Positions 18,862 to 26,624 of a stretch of DNA of 64,000 nt are shown in pieces (position 1 is the stretch's first letter; each line of letters opens with the position of its first letter). The notes beneath the pieces were generated by a model, which saw only the letters and a program-made list of their open reading frames with translations, was not told the DNA's origin and made no database searches. This DNA is from Bacteroidaceae bacterium (GTDB lineage: Bacteria > Bacteroidota > Bacteroidia > Bacteroidales > Bacteroidaceae), in NCBI GenBank assembly GCA_017935785.1, contig JAGBGU010000005.1, positions 18,040 through 82,039 of the forward strand. Direction: 5' to 3'. Both the position numbers and the translations under genes were made by a program.

Positions 18862-20103
18862 TCAAGTATTCGGAACCAATTTATAGAGTTTGTCGCTACT
18901 GCGGATCTTTCTCTCCAACGGAATGCTGATGCGCTGTCCCTGCAATGCGGTTTCAACAGGATTCAGGTCGAAACGGATTTCCTCCACTACCGTCTCCAAT
19001 GCGCCCGTAGTGGGGCCGGTTATCAGAATCTTATCGCCCACACTGAGCGGTGCGGCCTCAATCTTAAACTCGGCAACCTTCAGGCGGTTAAAATACTTCA
19101 CGCCCCGACCCACATATACTTTCTTCTCCGTAGCCAGAGAGCCGGGCTGGTCGTTCCATTCTCCAAGCGTCTGGCCCTGATAGTATCCGTCCCAAAAACC
19201 ACGGTTGAACACACGGGAAAGACGGGCATCCCATTCGTCCATGCGCTCCGGTGTGAAGTCGTCATCCAACACAGCCTGAATGGCCTCGCTATAGCACCGG
19301 ACCACAGCAGACACATACTCGGAACCGCGGGCGCGGCCTTCAATCTTGAACACCCTGACGCCCGACTGCATCATGCGGTCTATAAAGCGGATGGTCTTGA
19401 GGTCGCGTGGCGACATGATGTACTTGTTGTCTATATCCAGCTCGGTACCGGTCTCTCGGTCGCGCACCGTATAGCCTCTTCGGCATAGCTGCATACACTC
19501 GCCCCGGTTGGCGCTCTTTCCCATGTTTTGCAGGCTCAAATAGCACTTTCCGCTGATAGCCATACACAATGCGCCGTGGCAGAACATCTCTATGCGGATA
19601 AGCTGGCCGCTGGGGCCGCAAATATGCTGCTCCACTATCTGACGGTATATGTCCGCAACCTGATTCATGTTCAGTTCACGGGCAAGCACAACTACATCGG
19701 CAAACTGGGCATAGAAACGGAGGGCTTCAATGTTGCTGATATTGAGCTGTGTACTCAAATGCACTTCAAGCCCTATCTGGCGGCAATACTGCATTACGGC
19801 CACATCGCTGGCAATAACTGCCGAGATGCGGGCATCAAGTGCAGCATCCAGAATCTGCCGCATCATTTCCAGGTCCTCACCATAAATGATGGTATTTACG
19901 GTTAGATAACTTTTCACTCCGCAGTGGCGGCATTCGCTGGCTATGTCCTTGAGGTCTTCTATGGTAAACGTGCGGGCAGAATGTGCACGCATGTTCAGAT
20001 GTTCAATACCAAAGTATATACTGTCCGTTCCGGCACGCAAGGCTGCTGACAAAGACTCGCGCGAACCCACCGGCGCCATTATCTCAAAATCTTTTCTGTT
20101 CAT
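18862..20103 (-). CDS. U32 family protein (peptidase U32 / RNA hydroxylation, TrhP/RlhA-like)
   Basis: 413 residues from ATG 20103; an ATG nine bases upstream is equally possible. It opens with a TIM-barrel start, FEIMAPVGSRESLSAALRAG. The Cys cluster RIEMFCHGALCMAISGKC continues to RGECMQLCRR, giving the four conserved Cys that bind iron-sulfur. KIEGRARGSEYV follows, and the C-terminal beta-barrel ends VGDKILITGPTTG...VPLER-like. In E. coli, U32 proteins TrhP and RlhA install 5-hydroxy groups on tRNA U34 and 23S rRNA C2501 using prephenate; peptidase activity is doubtful. Its neighbour dusB is also an RNA-modifying enzyme. It precedes the SGNH gene by 26 bases. Confidence 0.88.
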   Translation of the reverse strand: MNRKDFEIMAPVGSRESLSAALRAGTDSIYFGIEHLNMRAHSARTFTIEDLKDIASECRHCGVKSYLTVNTIIYGEDLEMMRQILDAALDARISAVIASDVAVMQYCRQIGLEVHLSTQLNISNIEALRFYAQFADVVVLARELNMNQVADIYRQIVEQHICGPSGQLIRIEMFCHGALCMAISGKCYLSLQNMGKSANRGECMQLCRRGYTVRDRETGTELDIDNKYIMSPRDLKTIRFIDRMMQSGVRVFKIEGRARGSEYVSAVVRCYSEAIQAVLDDDFTPERMDEWDARLSRVFNRGFWDGYYQGQTLGEWNDQPGSLATEKKVYVGRGVKYFNRLKVAEFKIEAAPLSVGDKILITGPTTGALETVVEEIRFDLNPVETALQGQRISIPLERKIRSSDKLYKLVPNT

Positions 20104-20179
20104 TATATACATTAATTATATAAAATGGGCCGGAAAGGGAAGGCCTTTTATTTGTCCGTAACCTACCGGCTTTTATGTG

Positions 20180-21199
20180 CTATGAAAGGATTTTTGTTTC
20201 TATCTCGTCCAAGATACCGAACAGTTCGCTGACCGTTTCGGCACGGAGCATCCGGATTCGCGTTTCGCGGAAATTGGGAATGCCCTTAAACAAGGGAGTG
20301 GCGGCCAGATGTCGCCTTACATGGAGTATGCCCCTGTATTCGTCAATCCGGTTCACACTGGTAAGAACCTGCTGACGCAGGATATCCATTTTCCATCCTG
20401 TGCTGAGCATGGGATGAGATGAAGATACAGCCTCCGCCCCGCCCACATCATGCCCCAGCGCCCTATTGATTTCATAAAAAATCCACGGCTGGCCAAATGT
20501 GGCACGCCCTACCATTATGGCATCCACCCCATAGCGTTCAAAGCATTCCACGGCACGTTCCGGCGTTGTAATATCGCCATTGCCGATAATGGGTATGCGC
20601 ATTCGGGGATTCTTCTTTACTTCACCTATTAAAGACCAGTCTGCCTCGCCTGTATACATTTGAGCCCTGGTACGGCCGTGAATGGTAAGTGCCTGAATGC
20701 CGCAATCCTGCAACTGTTCGGCAAGTTCCACAATGATTCGGTGGTCATGGTCCCATCCCAAGCGGGTCTTAACGGTTACAGGAGTATGGGGCACGGCATC
20801 CACCACAGCACGCGTTATGGCCAGCATCTGGGGGACGTTCTGTAACATTCCGGCACCGGCTCCCTTTCCCGCCACTTTCTTTACCGGACAACCAAAATTC
20901 AGGTCGAGCACATCCGGACTGGCCTGTTCCACCACAATACGTGCCGCCTCGCGCATGGCATCCGCATCTCTGCCGTAAATCTGAATGGCAACAGGACGTT
21001 CGTCGGCACATACCTTCAGCTTTTCCAAACTCTTGTTCACCATCCGTATCAGCGCATCGCTCGAAACGAATTCCGAATAGACCATGGCGGCCCCCAACTG
21101 CCTGCACAAAAGACGGAACCCTATGTCGGTTACGTCCTCCATCGGTGCAAGCAATACAGGCTTCTCTCCTAAGTCAATCTGTCCTATCTTCACAAACAA
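20180..21199 (-). CDS. dusB: tRNA-dihydrouridine synthase, DusB type
   Basis: FMN enzyme that reduces uridine to dihydrouridine in the tRNA D-loop. The 339 residues fit the family. Seen: LLAPMEDVTDIGFRLLCRQ (FMN-binding start), DLNFGCPVKKV with the proton-donor Cys, KTRLGWD, LTIHGRTRAQMYTG, IIGNGDITTPE and MVGRATFGQPWIF. It starts nine bases after the sufE stop, so it belongs to the same transcript. The short stretch after its stop has a weak GGCC stem with flanking A/T runs that may partly separate it from the U32 gene. Confidence 0.94.
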   Translation of the reverse strand: MFVKIGQIDLGEKPVLLAPMEDVTDIGFRLLCRQLGAAMVYSEFVSSDALIRMVNKSLEKLKVCADERPVAIQIYGRDADAMREAARIVVEQASPDVLDLNFGCPVKKVAGKGAGAGMLQNVPQMLAITRAVVDAVPHTPVTVKTRLGWDHDHRIIVELAEQLQDCGIQALTIHGRTRAQMYTGEADWSLIGEVKKNPRMRIPIIGNGDITTPERAVECFERYGVDAIMVGRATFGQPWIFYEINRALGHDVGGAEAVSSSHPMLSTGWKMDILRQQVLTSVNRIDEYRGILHVRRHLAATPLFKGIPNFRETRIRMLRAETVSELFGILDEIETKILS

Positions 21200-21208
21200 A
21201 TTCTTTTT

Positions 21209-21634
21209 CTAAAATCCTTTTGCCTTGAATGCCAAGGCATACATTTTCATTTGCTTTACCATGGCCAGCAGACCGTTGCTTCGGGTGGGCGAAAGGTGTT
21301 CGCTGAGCCCGATTCTTTCAATGAAGTACAGATCCGCATCCATTATTTCCTGTGGGGTATGGTCGTTCAGTACACGGATGAGCAAGGTTACAATGCCCTT
21401 CACAATGAGCGCATCGCTCTCTGCCTGAAAATGCAGTTTGTTCCCCTCCATGTCTGCCTGAAGCCAAACCCGGCTCTGGCAACCGTCAATCAGATTCTGC
21501 TCGTTCTTGTATTTCTCGTCCAGTGGCGGTTGGTCGCTGCCCATGTCTATGAGCAGTTGGTATTTGTCCATCCAGTCGTCAAAGTCGGAAAACTCTTCAA
21601 TTATCTCGTCTTGTATCTCGTTTATTGTCTTCAT
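21209..21634 (-). CDS. sufE: SufE family cysteine desulfurase partner
   Basis: 141 residues. SufE accepts persulfide sulfur from a SufS-type cysteine desulfurase for iron-sulfur assembly. The acceptor Cys52 is in LIDGCQSRVW and is followed by the family hallmark GIVTLLIRVLNDHTPQEI. No suf partners lie nearby in the window. The start ATG overlaps the stop of the glutaminyl cyclase gene in ATGA, so expression follows that gene. Its position between a lipoprotein cyclase and dusB is unusual, though both Fe-S assembly and the U32 protein downstream need sulfur or clusters. Confidence 0.93.
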   Translation of the reverse strand: MKTINEIQDEIIEEFSDFDDWMDKYQLLIDMGSDQPPLDEKYKNEQNLIDGCQSRVWLQADMEGNKLHFQAESDALIVKGIVTLLIRVLNDHTPQEIMDADLYFIERIGLSEHLSPTRSNGLLAMVKQMKMYALAFKAKGF

Positions 21635-22656
21635 TGCGCATTCTCATTATAAATAAGTTGTACCAATGTCTGCCCCACGGCGTTGAGCACGTTGGGGTCT
21701 ATGTTCTCGGGCGTATCCTGAACGGTATGCCATGTGGGGCCGAAGCTGCTCGGTCCTTCCGTGAAATGGGGAACGATGTCAAGGCAGGGAATGCCTGCAA
21801 CAAGGTTTACGTTCACATGGTCATCCATCAGATAACCTCCGTCCCTCATGGGGAAGTAATGGCGATAGCCCAGCTGGCCGGCCAGTTTCCAAATCAGATC
21901 CACAATGGGACCGGCATATTCCTGTGAAATAAGTTCTTTGGAGAAAGTGCACCCTCGGCCGCCCACCATGTCCATCAAGATACCGTAGCGTGCCGAATAC
22001 TGGTTGTTCCGCGCCTCCTCCGCCCAAACTTTTGAGCCCAGGCACCAGGTTTCCCTGCTGCTATCATAATCTTCTTCCGCCCATTCCGGAGTGCCCATGT
22101 CTTCCACATCAAAACAGACAAAGTCTATACCCAACTTTACGGGCTGCTGCTGGAGCACACGGGCTATCTCCAACATTACGGCCACTCCGCTGGCTCCGTC
22201 ATTGGCTCCCATTACCGGAGTATGGTGGTTATCCGGATTGGGGTCGTGGTCTGCCCAGGGACGGCAATCCCAATGCGCGCATAAAAGTATGCGGTCCGGG
22301 TTCTCCGGGTTGATGCTGGCAATGATATTCCGGGCAGAAACCTTTGAACCGTCATAGATAGTTACATCGGCTGTCTGTTCGCGAACCTGAGTGCCAAACT
22401 TTTCAAACTTTTCTATTATATAATCTCCGCACAAGGCAGAGGCTTCGCTTTCCGGCAGACGGGGACCAAAGGCACACTGGTCCTCCACATACTGCATGGC
22501 ACTGTCTGACTGGAAAGCCGGGCAGGGGGCCAGTGCTATGGTGTCGGCCGCCTTCGCACTGCTTTGCTTCTGGCCTGTGCAAGCCATCATGCCGGAAACA
22601 CAAAGCAATATACTACCTAAAAGTATCTTCTTTACATTCATTTTTTTTATTGTCAT
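21631..22656 (-). CDS. M28-fold glutaminyl-peptide cyclotransferase (Bacteroidales type), lipoprotein
   Basis: 341 residues with a lipoprotein signal (ILLGSILLCVSGMMAC, Cys26). The zinc aminopeptidase/cyclase fold shows LLCAHWDCRPWADHD, GANDGASGVAVMLEIARVL, FVCFDVEDMGTPEWAEED and DDHVNVNLVAGIPCLDIVPHF. A single-zinc site (Asp, Glu, His) and the WCLGSKVW loop resemble the type II glutaminyl cyclases described in Porphyromonas and Prevotella. Those enzymes convert N-terminal Gln of exported proteins to pyroglutamate after signal peptide removal. An aminopeptidase role cannot be excluded from sequence. ATGA overlaps join it to genes on both sides. Confidence 0.82.
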   Translation of the reverse strand: MTIKKMNVKKILLGSILLCVSGMMACTGQKQSSAKAADTIALAPCPAFQSDSAMQYVEDQCAFGPRLPESEASALCGDYIIEKFEKFGTQVREQTADVTIYDGSKVSARNIIASINPENPDRILLCAHWDCRPWADHDPNPDNHHTPVMGANDGASGVAVMLEIARVLQQQPVKLGIDFVCFDVEDMGTPEWAEEDYDSSRETWCLGSKVWAEEARNNQYSARYGILMDMVGGRGCTFSKELISQEYAGPIVDLIWKLAGQLGYRHYFPMRDGGYLMDDHVNVNLVAGIPCLDIVPHFTEGPSSFGPTWHTVQDTPENIDPNVLNAVGQTLVQLIYNENAQ

Positions 22657-24437
22657 AATTTAAAATTCTGGATTTCTTTCATCACACGCAAGAAATTGCC
22701 TCCCCACAAAAGCCGGAGGTCCTGCTCAGAAAAGTTGTTTCTTAACAGCATTCGGGTCAGGTTGATCACCTCAGATGCCGACGCTATGCCGGGCACACCG
22801 CCATCGCCGTCAAAATCGGTTCCTATGCCCACATGCTCTATACCCATAACCCTTACCATGTGCCTGATGTGTTCCACCGCATCCAAGATGCTTGCCTTGC
22901 CGTCGACACGAAGAAAGCCTTCGTACAAGGTTACCTGTGCCACACCTCCTTTTCGGGCCAGAGCCAGCAGTTGCCCGTCGGTCAAATTGCGGGGATGGTT
23001 GCACAGTGCCTTGCTGCTGCTATGGCTGCATACAATGGGAGTGGCACTTATCTCCAATGCATCAAAGAAACTCTTTTCCGAAGCATGGCTCAGATCCACC
23101 ATCATGCCCACTCTGTTCATTTCCCTGATTACCTGCTCGCCAAATTGGCTCACACCGTTGTGTTCCGTATTTCCGCGGGCAGAATCGCAAATGTCATTGT
23201 CACCGTTATGGCAGAGCGTCATATAGACCACTCCCCTGTCACGGAACTTCTTTACATTATTTATATCCTTTCCCACGGCATATCCGTTCTCCACGCCCGT
23301 CATTATGGCTTTCTTGCCTTGTCCCTTTAGGGCATAAAGGTCTTCCGGAGTGCGGGCTATTTCCAATGCGTCCGCATTGTCCGCTACCATGCCTTCTATT
23401 TGGTCCAGAATGTGATGGGCGTTACGGTTAGCCCGTTCCAAAGAAGCCTCATCACGTTCCCCTTGCGGCAAATAGGCCACCATAATACTGGCATCGAGCA
23501 TTCCTTCGTGCATTTTATGCAAATCCACCAAAGCCAAACCGGTACGCGAACTTATCAGCTGCGACGGCGATATGCCCATTCCGATTGCTTTAGGGAAACA
23601 CATCGGCGTGTCGCAATGGCTGTCCAGGGTAAGAACCTGTCGGTGGATTCTGCGCGCTCCGGCAAAGGAAACCGCTTCTTTTACCAGCCACTCGAAAAGG
23701 GGCATCATGCAGTTGTCTCCATTCAGAATAAAGCATTCGGGATGCCATTGCACGCCCAACACGCTTTTATGCTCCGTACTTTCTATGGCCTCTATCACAC
23801 CGTCCTTGGCACGGGCGGACACTTTTAGGCAGGAGCCTGTTTCGCACACGGCCTGGTGATGGAAAGAATTCACGGCCAGTTGGGTTTCGCCTATAATTTC
23901 ATGCAACAATGAGTTTTCTTCAATCCATACCGTATGCGAGGCGTATTCTCTGGCAAGCTGCTGGCTGTGCTTTATCAGACTATCCTCCTTATATTGCGAA
24001 TTCAAGTCCTGGATAACACTCCCTCCCAAAGCGCAGGCCAGCATCTGGATTCCCCTGCAAATTCCCATGATGGGAATCTGACGGTTGTAGGCCATTCTGA
24101 TGAGCCAAAGTTCGGCCTTGTCCCGTTGCGGACAAATACCGCCAAGTCCGGGAACTGGCTCTTCGCCCATTAACAGAGGATTCATGTCGGCACCGCCGGA
24201 AAGCAACAGTCCGTCAATCCTTTCCAAAGTGGCCGCAAGCGTTTCCATATCCTCATAGGCCGGAATAACAAGCGGAATACCGCCCGCCTTCAGCACAGAC
24301 TGATAGTAACCTTGTGCCAGTTCACACCCTTTGTCTCCAAAGTTGCCCGTTATGCCAATTACGGGCTTACTCTTTCCCCTGTCGAACTTGCCATGGAATT
24401 CCTCATACCGCCCTAACCAATCATAACCTTTACTCAT
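22653..24437 (-). CDS. Fusion of gamma-glutamyl hydrolase (PuuD-type, C26) and membrane dipeptidase (M19)
   Basis: 594 residues in two catalytic domains. Residues ~25-255 are a class I amidotransferase: GGADMNP oxyanion region, nucleophile Cys127 in MGICRGIQM and WHPE (His232, Glu234), as in gamma-glutamyl-GABA hydrolase PuuD. Residues ~268-594 are an M19 zinc dipeptidase: LDSHCDTP (His274, Asp276), IMTGVENGYAVG, VDLSHASEKSF, ICSHSSSKAL-like and HVGIGTDFDGDGG. There is no signal peptide, so it is cytoplasmic. Together the domains could cleave a gamma-glutamyl bond and then the released dipeptide, for example from glutathione-like or gamma-glutamyl peptides; this is inference. It is ATGA-coupled to lrp upstream and the cyclase downstream. 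Confidence 0.9.
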   Translation of the reverse strand: MSKGYDWLGRYEEFHGKFDRGKSKPVIGITGNFGDKGCELAQGYYQSVLKAGGIPLVIPAYEDMETLAATLERIDGLLLSGGADMNPLLMGEEPVPGLGGICPQRDKAELWLIRMAYNRQIPIMGICRGIQMLACALGGSVIQDLNSQYKEDSLIKHSQQLAREYASHTVWIEENSLLHEIIGETQLAVNSFHHQAVCETGSCLKVSARAKDGVIEAIESTEHKSVLGVQWHPECFILNGDNCMMPLFEWLVKEAVSFAGARRIHRQVLTLDSHCDTPMCFPKAIGMGISPSQLISSRTGLALVDLHKMHEGMLDASIMVAYLPQGERDEASLERANRNAHHILDQIEGMVADNADALEIARTPEDLYALKGQGKKAIMTGVENGYAVGKDINNVKKFRDRGVVYMTLCHNGDNDICDSARGNTEHNGVSQFGEQVIREMNRVGMMVDLSHASEKSFFDALEISATPIVCSHSSSKALCNHPRNLTDGQLLALARKGGVAQVTLYEGFLRVDGKASILDAVEHIRHMVRVMGIEHVGIGTDFDGDGGVPGIASASEVINLTRMLLRNNFSEQDLRLLWGGNFLRVMKEIQNFKL

Positions 24438-24931
24438 GAATCCTCCAGTGCTGTAGGTTTGCTTTCCTTACGCTGTACGCCAATGGGAACTTCCTTCTTA
24501 ATGCTTTGTTTCAGTGAAATAAGCGTCTCGGTTGTCGTCACTCCCGGTATTTCCTGCAAACGGTTGTTCAAAAGTTCCATCAGATGGGCATTGTCCTTGG
24601 CATATAATTTCACCAGCATGGTATAGGGGCCGGTGGTAAAGTGGCACTCCACAATCTCCGGTATCTTCTGGACTTCCTTGACAACATCCTTATACATGGA
24701 CCCCCTTTCCAGCGTAATGCCAATGTAAGTACAGGTGTTGTAACCCAGACTTGCAGGATTCACATGATAGCCGGAACCTACAATTACGCCCATGTCTATC
24801 AGTCGCTGCACGCGCTGATGAATGGCAGCACGGCTCACGCCGCATTCCGTGGCTACATCCTTAAACGGAATGCGTGCGTTGCAAGAAATGATTTCCAGGA
24901 TTTTCTTATCAAGGTTATCTATCTTTTCCAT
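24434..24931 (-). CDS. Lrp/AsnC family transcriptional regulator
   Basis: 165 residues. The N-terminal winged helix (NLDKKILEIISCNARIPF, then VATECGVSRAAIHQRVQRL) is followed by the RAM ligand-binding sandwich (YVKLYAKDNAHLMELLNNRL-type strands). AsnC-type proteins sense amino acids or small peptides and often control the adjacent genes. It is the first gene of the operon and shares ATGA with the amidotransferase-dipeptidase gene. Local autoregulation of this operon in response to an amino acid is therefore likely. The last ~25 residues extend slightly beyond the usual core. Confidence 0.93.
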   Translation of the reverse strand: MEKIDNLDKKILEIISCNARIPFKDVATECGVSRAAIHQRVQRLIDMGVIVGSGYHVNPASLGYNTCTYIGITLERGSMYKDVVKEVQKIPEIVECHFTTGPYTMLVKLYAKDNAHLMELLNNRLQEIPGVTTTETLISLKQSIKKEVPIGVQRKESKPTALEDS

Positions 24932-24965
24932 TTCTCAATAGTATGTTTTTGTATTAAATTGTAAA

Positions 24966-24994
24966 CAAAAATAGAAAAAAATATCGATATATCA
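24966..24994 (-). promoter_or_regulatory. Promoter of the lrp operon
   Basis: Minus strand TTG (24992-24994), an 18-base spacer and TATTTTTG (24966-24973), matching the Bacteroidota promoter, 35 bases before the start codon. It lies in an AT-rich stretch with ATATCGATAT-type sequence that could hold a regulator site. Confidence 0.65.
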
Positions 24995-25122
24995 ATCATT
25001 TTGATAAGAAAAATGACATTTTAACACATTTTTTGTGTCTATTTGTATAGTTTAGCGGGTTGATTTTTCATACAGGTTTACTTACACCACAATACCTATT
25101 TGTATAACACCCCAGTACTATA

Positions 25123-25164
25123 ACTGCAGTACCAATTATTAATGTACCAAGGTGGTATTCATTT
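25123..25164 (+). repeat. Direct repeat, left copy
   Basis: Begins ACTGCAGTACCA, then TTATT, ATGTACCAA and a TGGTA step. It matches 26188-26230 at about four of five positions with two one-base gaps. GTACCAA and TGGTA form a short inverted repeat in both copies. The two copies bracket a 1-kb AT-rich patch. Confidence 0.6.
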
Positions 25165-25188
25165 CTCTATTGATATTGATAGTAGAAA

Positions 25189-25614
25189 TCATATAAAGTA
25201 TCTGGAAATCCCCAGCCACATTCTTCTGATATTTTCAGCCTTACCAAAATTATTTTCCAAAGTAATATAATATTGCTCCCACATATCACCATAATCAGCA
25301 GTAAAGTTCACTCCTGTTTCAATATAGAACAACATCAAATCTGCTATAAAAGACGGACTCGGTTTTAATTTCTTGAAATCGCTTACAGCTTTCCGACAAA
25401 CACTAAAACGAATTTTAGGTTCACCACGACTTGGATAGAATTCATTATATATTATTTTCTTATATTCGTCCAGTTTGATGTCATCGTTTGGATTCATATA
25501 AAAATCCAGATATTCCTTAGCTTCTTTACGTGCATCGTAAAGTTCCAAGATGACATCTATAACCTCTTCTTGAGTTAATTTTAACAAGTGTTTCTTTAAT
25601 TGAGCCTTTGACAT
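25189..25614 (-). CDS. DUF6155-like small protein
   Basis: 141 residues, charged and helical, starting MSKAQLKKHLLKLTQEEVID and ending NIRRMWLGISRYFI. The opening SKAQLKKHL...EEVIDVILELYD and the central DEYKKIIYNEFYP fit the DUF6155 family, found scattered in Bacteroidota near mobile or defence-like patches. Function is unknown. There is no signal peptide or membrane segment. The gene is clearly richer in A/T than its neighbours and lies inside the patch bounded by the 25123/26188 repeats, which suggests acquisition by transfer. Confidence 0.7.
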   Translation of the reverse strand: MSKAQLKKHLLKLTQEEVIDVILELYDARKEAKEYLDFYMNPNDDIKLDEYKKIIYNEFYPSRGEPKIRFSVCRKAVSDFKKLKPSPSFIADLMLFYIETGVNFTADYGDMWEQYYITLENNFGKAENIRRMWLGISRYFI

Positions 25615-25774
25615 AATTATTCTATAACCTTATATTAATCATTAATTATTAGAGACTTGACTGAGCCACTTTAATAGCGTCTGCCTTTAATTCTTCCTCC
25701 CGATATTAAGATGGTGGCAAAAGTTTATTTTAGCCGCCATCATTATTTTAGGAAAAATCCTAAGTTAAATCGCA

Positions 25775-26200
25775 CTATTCTATAACTTCCCAGAAGCCGC
25801 CCTTATCAGCACCTACACGACGGAGATACTTATTTCGCATTGCTTCAATATTACGACCGATGGAAGTATAACTAATTCCAACTACTTTTACTAACTCAGA
25901 TTTGGCAATATATGGATTTTCAATGATAGCACGCAGAATCTTTATGCGATTATCTGTTAGCTCTTCGCCTAATTCTTGGGACTTCTCTACAATCTTCTGT
26001 AACTTTTCTGTTACCCTATCTCCATTTTCTGTTACCTTTTCTGTTACCCTACCTTCGTTTTCTGTCACTTTTTCTGTTATCCTTGGGACAGAAATCTTCA
26101 AAATGAAATCATCGGTATGGAATGAAAGAGGCGCCGCACTTACATTACAATACCAATAAGCTGACACTACAGTACCAATTAGCTGATACTGCAGTACCAT
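25775..26200 (-). pseudogene. C-terminal winged-helix remnant of an AlbA_2/ATP-binding type protein
   Basis: The frame carries FHTDDFILKISVPRI, a linker with three near-repeats of VTEKVTEN/RVTEKLQK, and a winged helix (TDNRIKILRAIIENPYIAKS, then VGISYTSIGRNIEAMRN) ending VGADKGGFWEVIE. That end is typical of larger (400-550 residue) AlbA_2 or Fic-like regulators in Bacteroidales. Here the catalytic N-terminal part is missing, and the first ~25 codons come from a 22-base tandem repeat rather than a protein start. I therefore read it as a decayed fragment, although a short expressed DNA-binding protein is possible. Confidence 0.55.
26151..26194 (+). repeat. 22-base tandem repeat, two units
   Basis: Units at 26151-26172 and 26173-26194 start TACCAATAAGCTGA and TACCAATTAGCTGA and agree at 19 of 22 positions. 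A third, diverged unit begins TACC at 26195 and merges into the right copy of the direct repeat. Confidence 0.6.
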
Positions 26201-26230
26201 TTATTATGTACCAAAGTTGGTACTGAAATG
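26188..26230 (+). repeat. Direct repeat, right copy
   Basis: ACTGCAGTACCAT at 26188, followed by TTATTATGTACCAAAG and TTGGTACTGAAAT, matching the left copy at 25123-25164. It contains the inverted repeat GTACCAA-AG-TTGGTAC. Confidence 0.6.
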
Positions 26231-26624
26231 CTTTGTCTTGCCCTTGACAATACATTGTCATAGGGAAGGCCTTCTTTTGTAAAATTTTTTTTACGTTATC
26301 TTTTACAGTTTTCGGATGTTTTTGAAAGGGAAAATGGGAGAATGAGTATTAAAATGCGAATAACCCACTAATACGGGGTTTCCAGTTGGGCGCTTTTTTA
26401 TGCCCAACTGGATTTATCTGCTTTGCCACGTTTAAGTCGGTGTCCTTACGCTTCCATATTTTGTAAAGATTATTTACTTTGAATGTTGGCTGTTAGCTGT
26501 TGATGTTGGCTTTTTTATTCGCCAATGGCCAAAAGCTAATGGTATAAATCTATGGAAAAACAAAACACCCCTTAAAAACCGGGTTGTGTGGCCTTTAAGG
26601 GGTGGTTTTTATTGTCTGTCAAAT
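26201..26624. other. Gene-free stretch with a perfect inverted repeat
   Basis: I see no gene here. CCAGTTGGGC (26382-26391) and GCCCAACTGG (26402-26411) form a perfect 10-bp stem with a 10-base loop. No T run follows, so it is not a standard terminator. The FKBP terminator fills 26562-26610. Confidence 0.6.
26562..26610 (-). terminator. Intrinsic terminator of the FKBP gene cluster
   Basis: CACCCCTTAAA (26566-26576) pairs with TTTAAGGGGTG (26594-26604). On the minus strand the hairpin is followed by TTTTGTTTTT. It lies 14 bases past the last FKBP stop. Confidence 0.9.

Noticed and set aside
25775..26200. A complete small DNA-binding regulator
   Set aside because: The first part derives from a tandem repeat and the body matches only the C-terminal end of a larger protein family.
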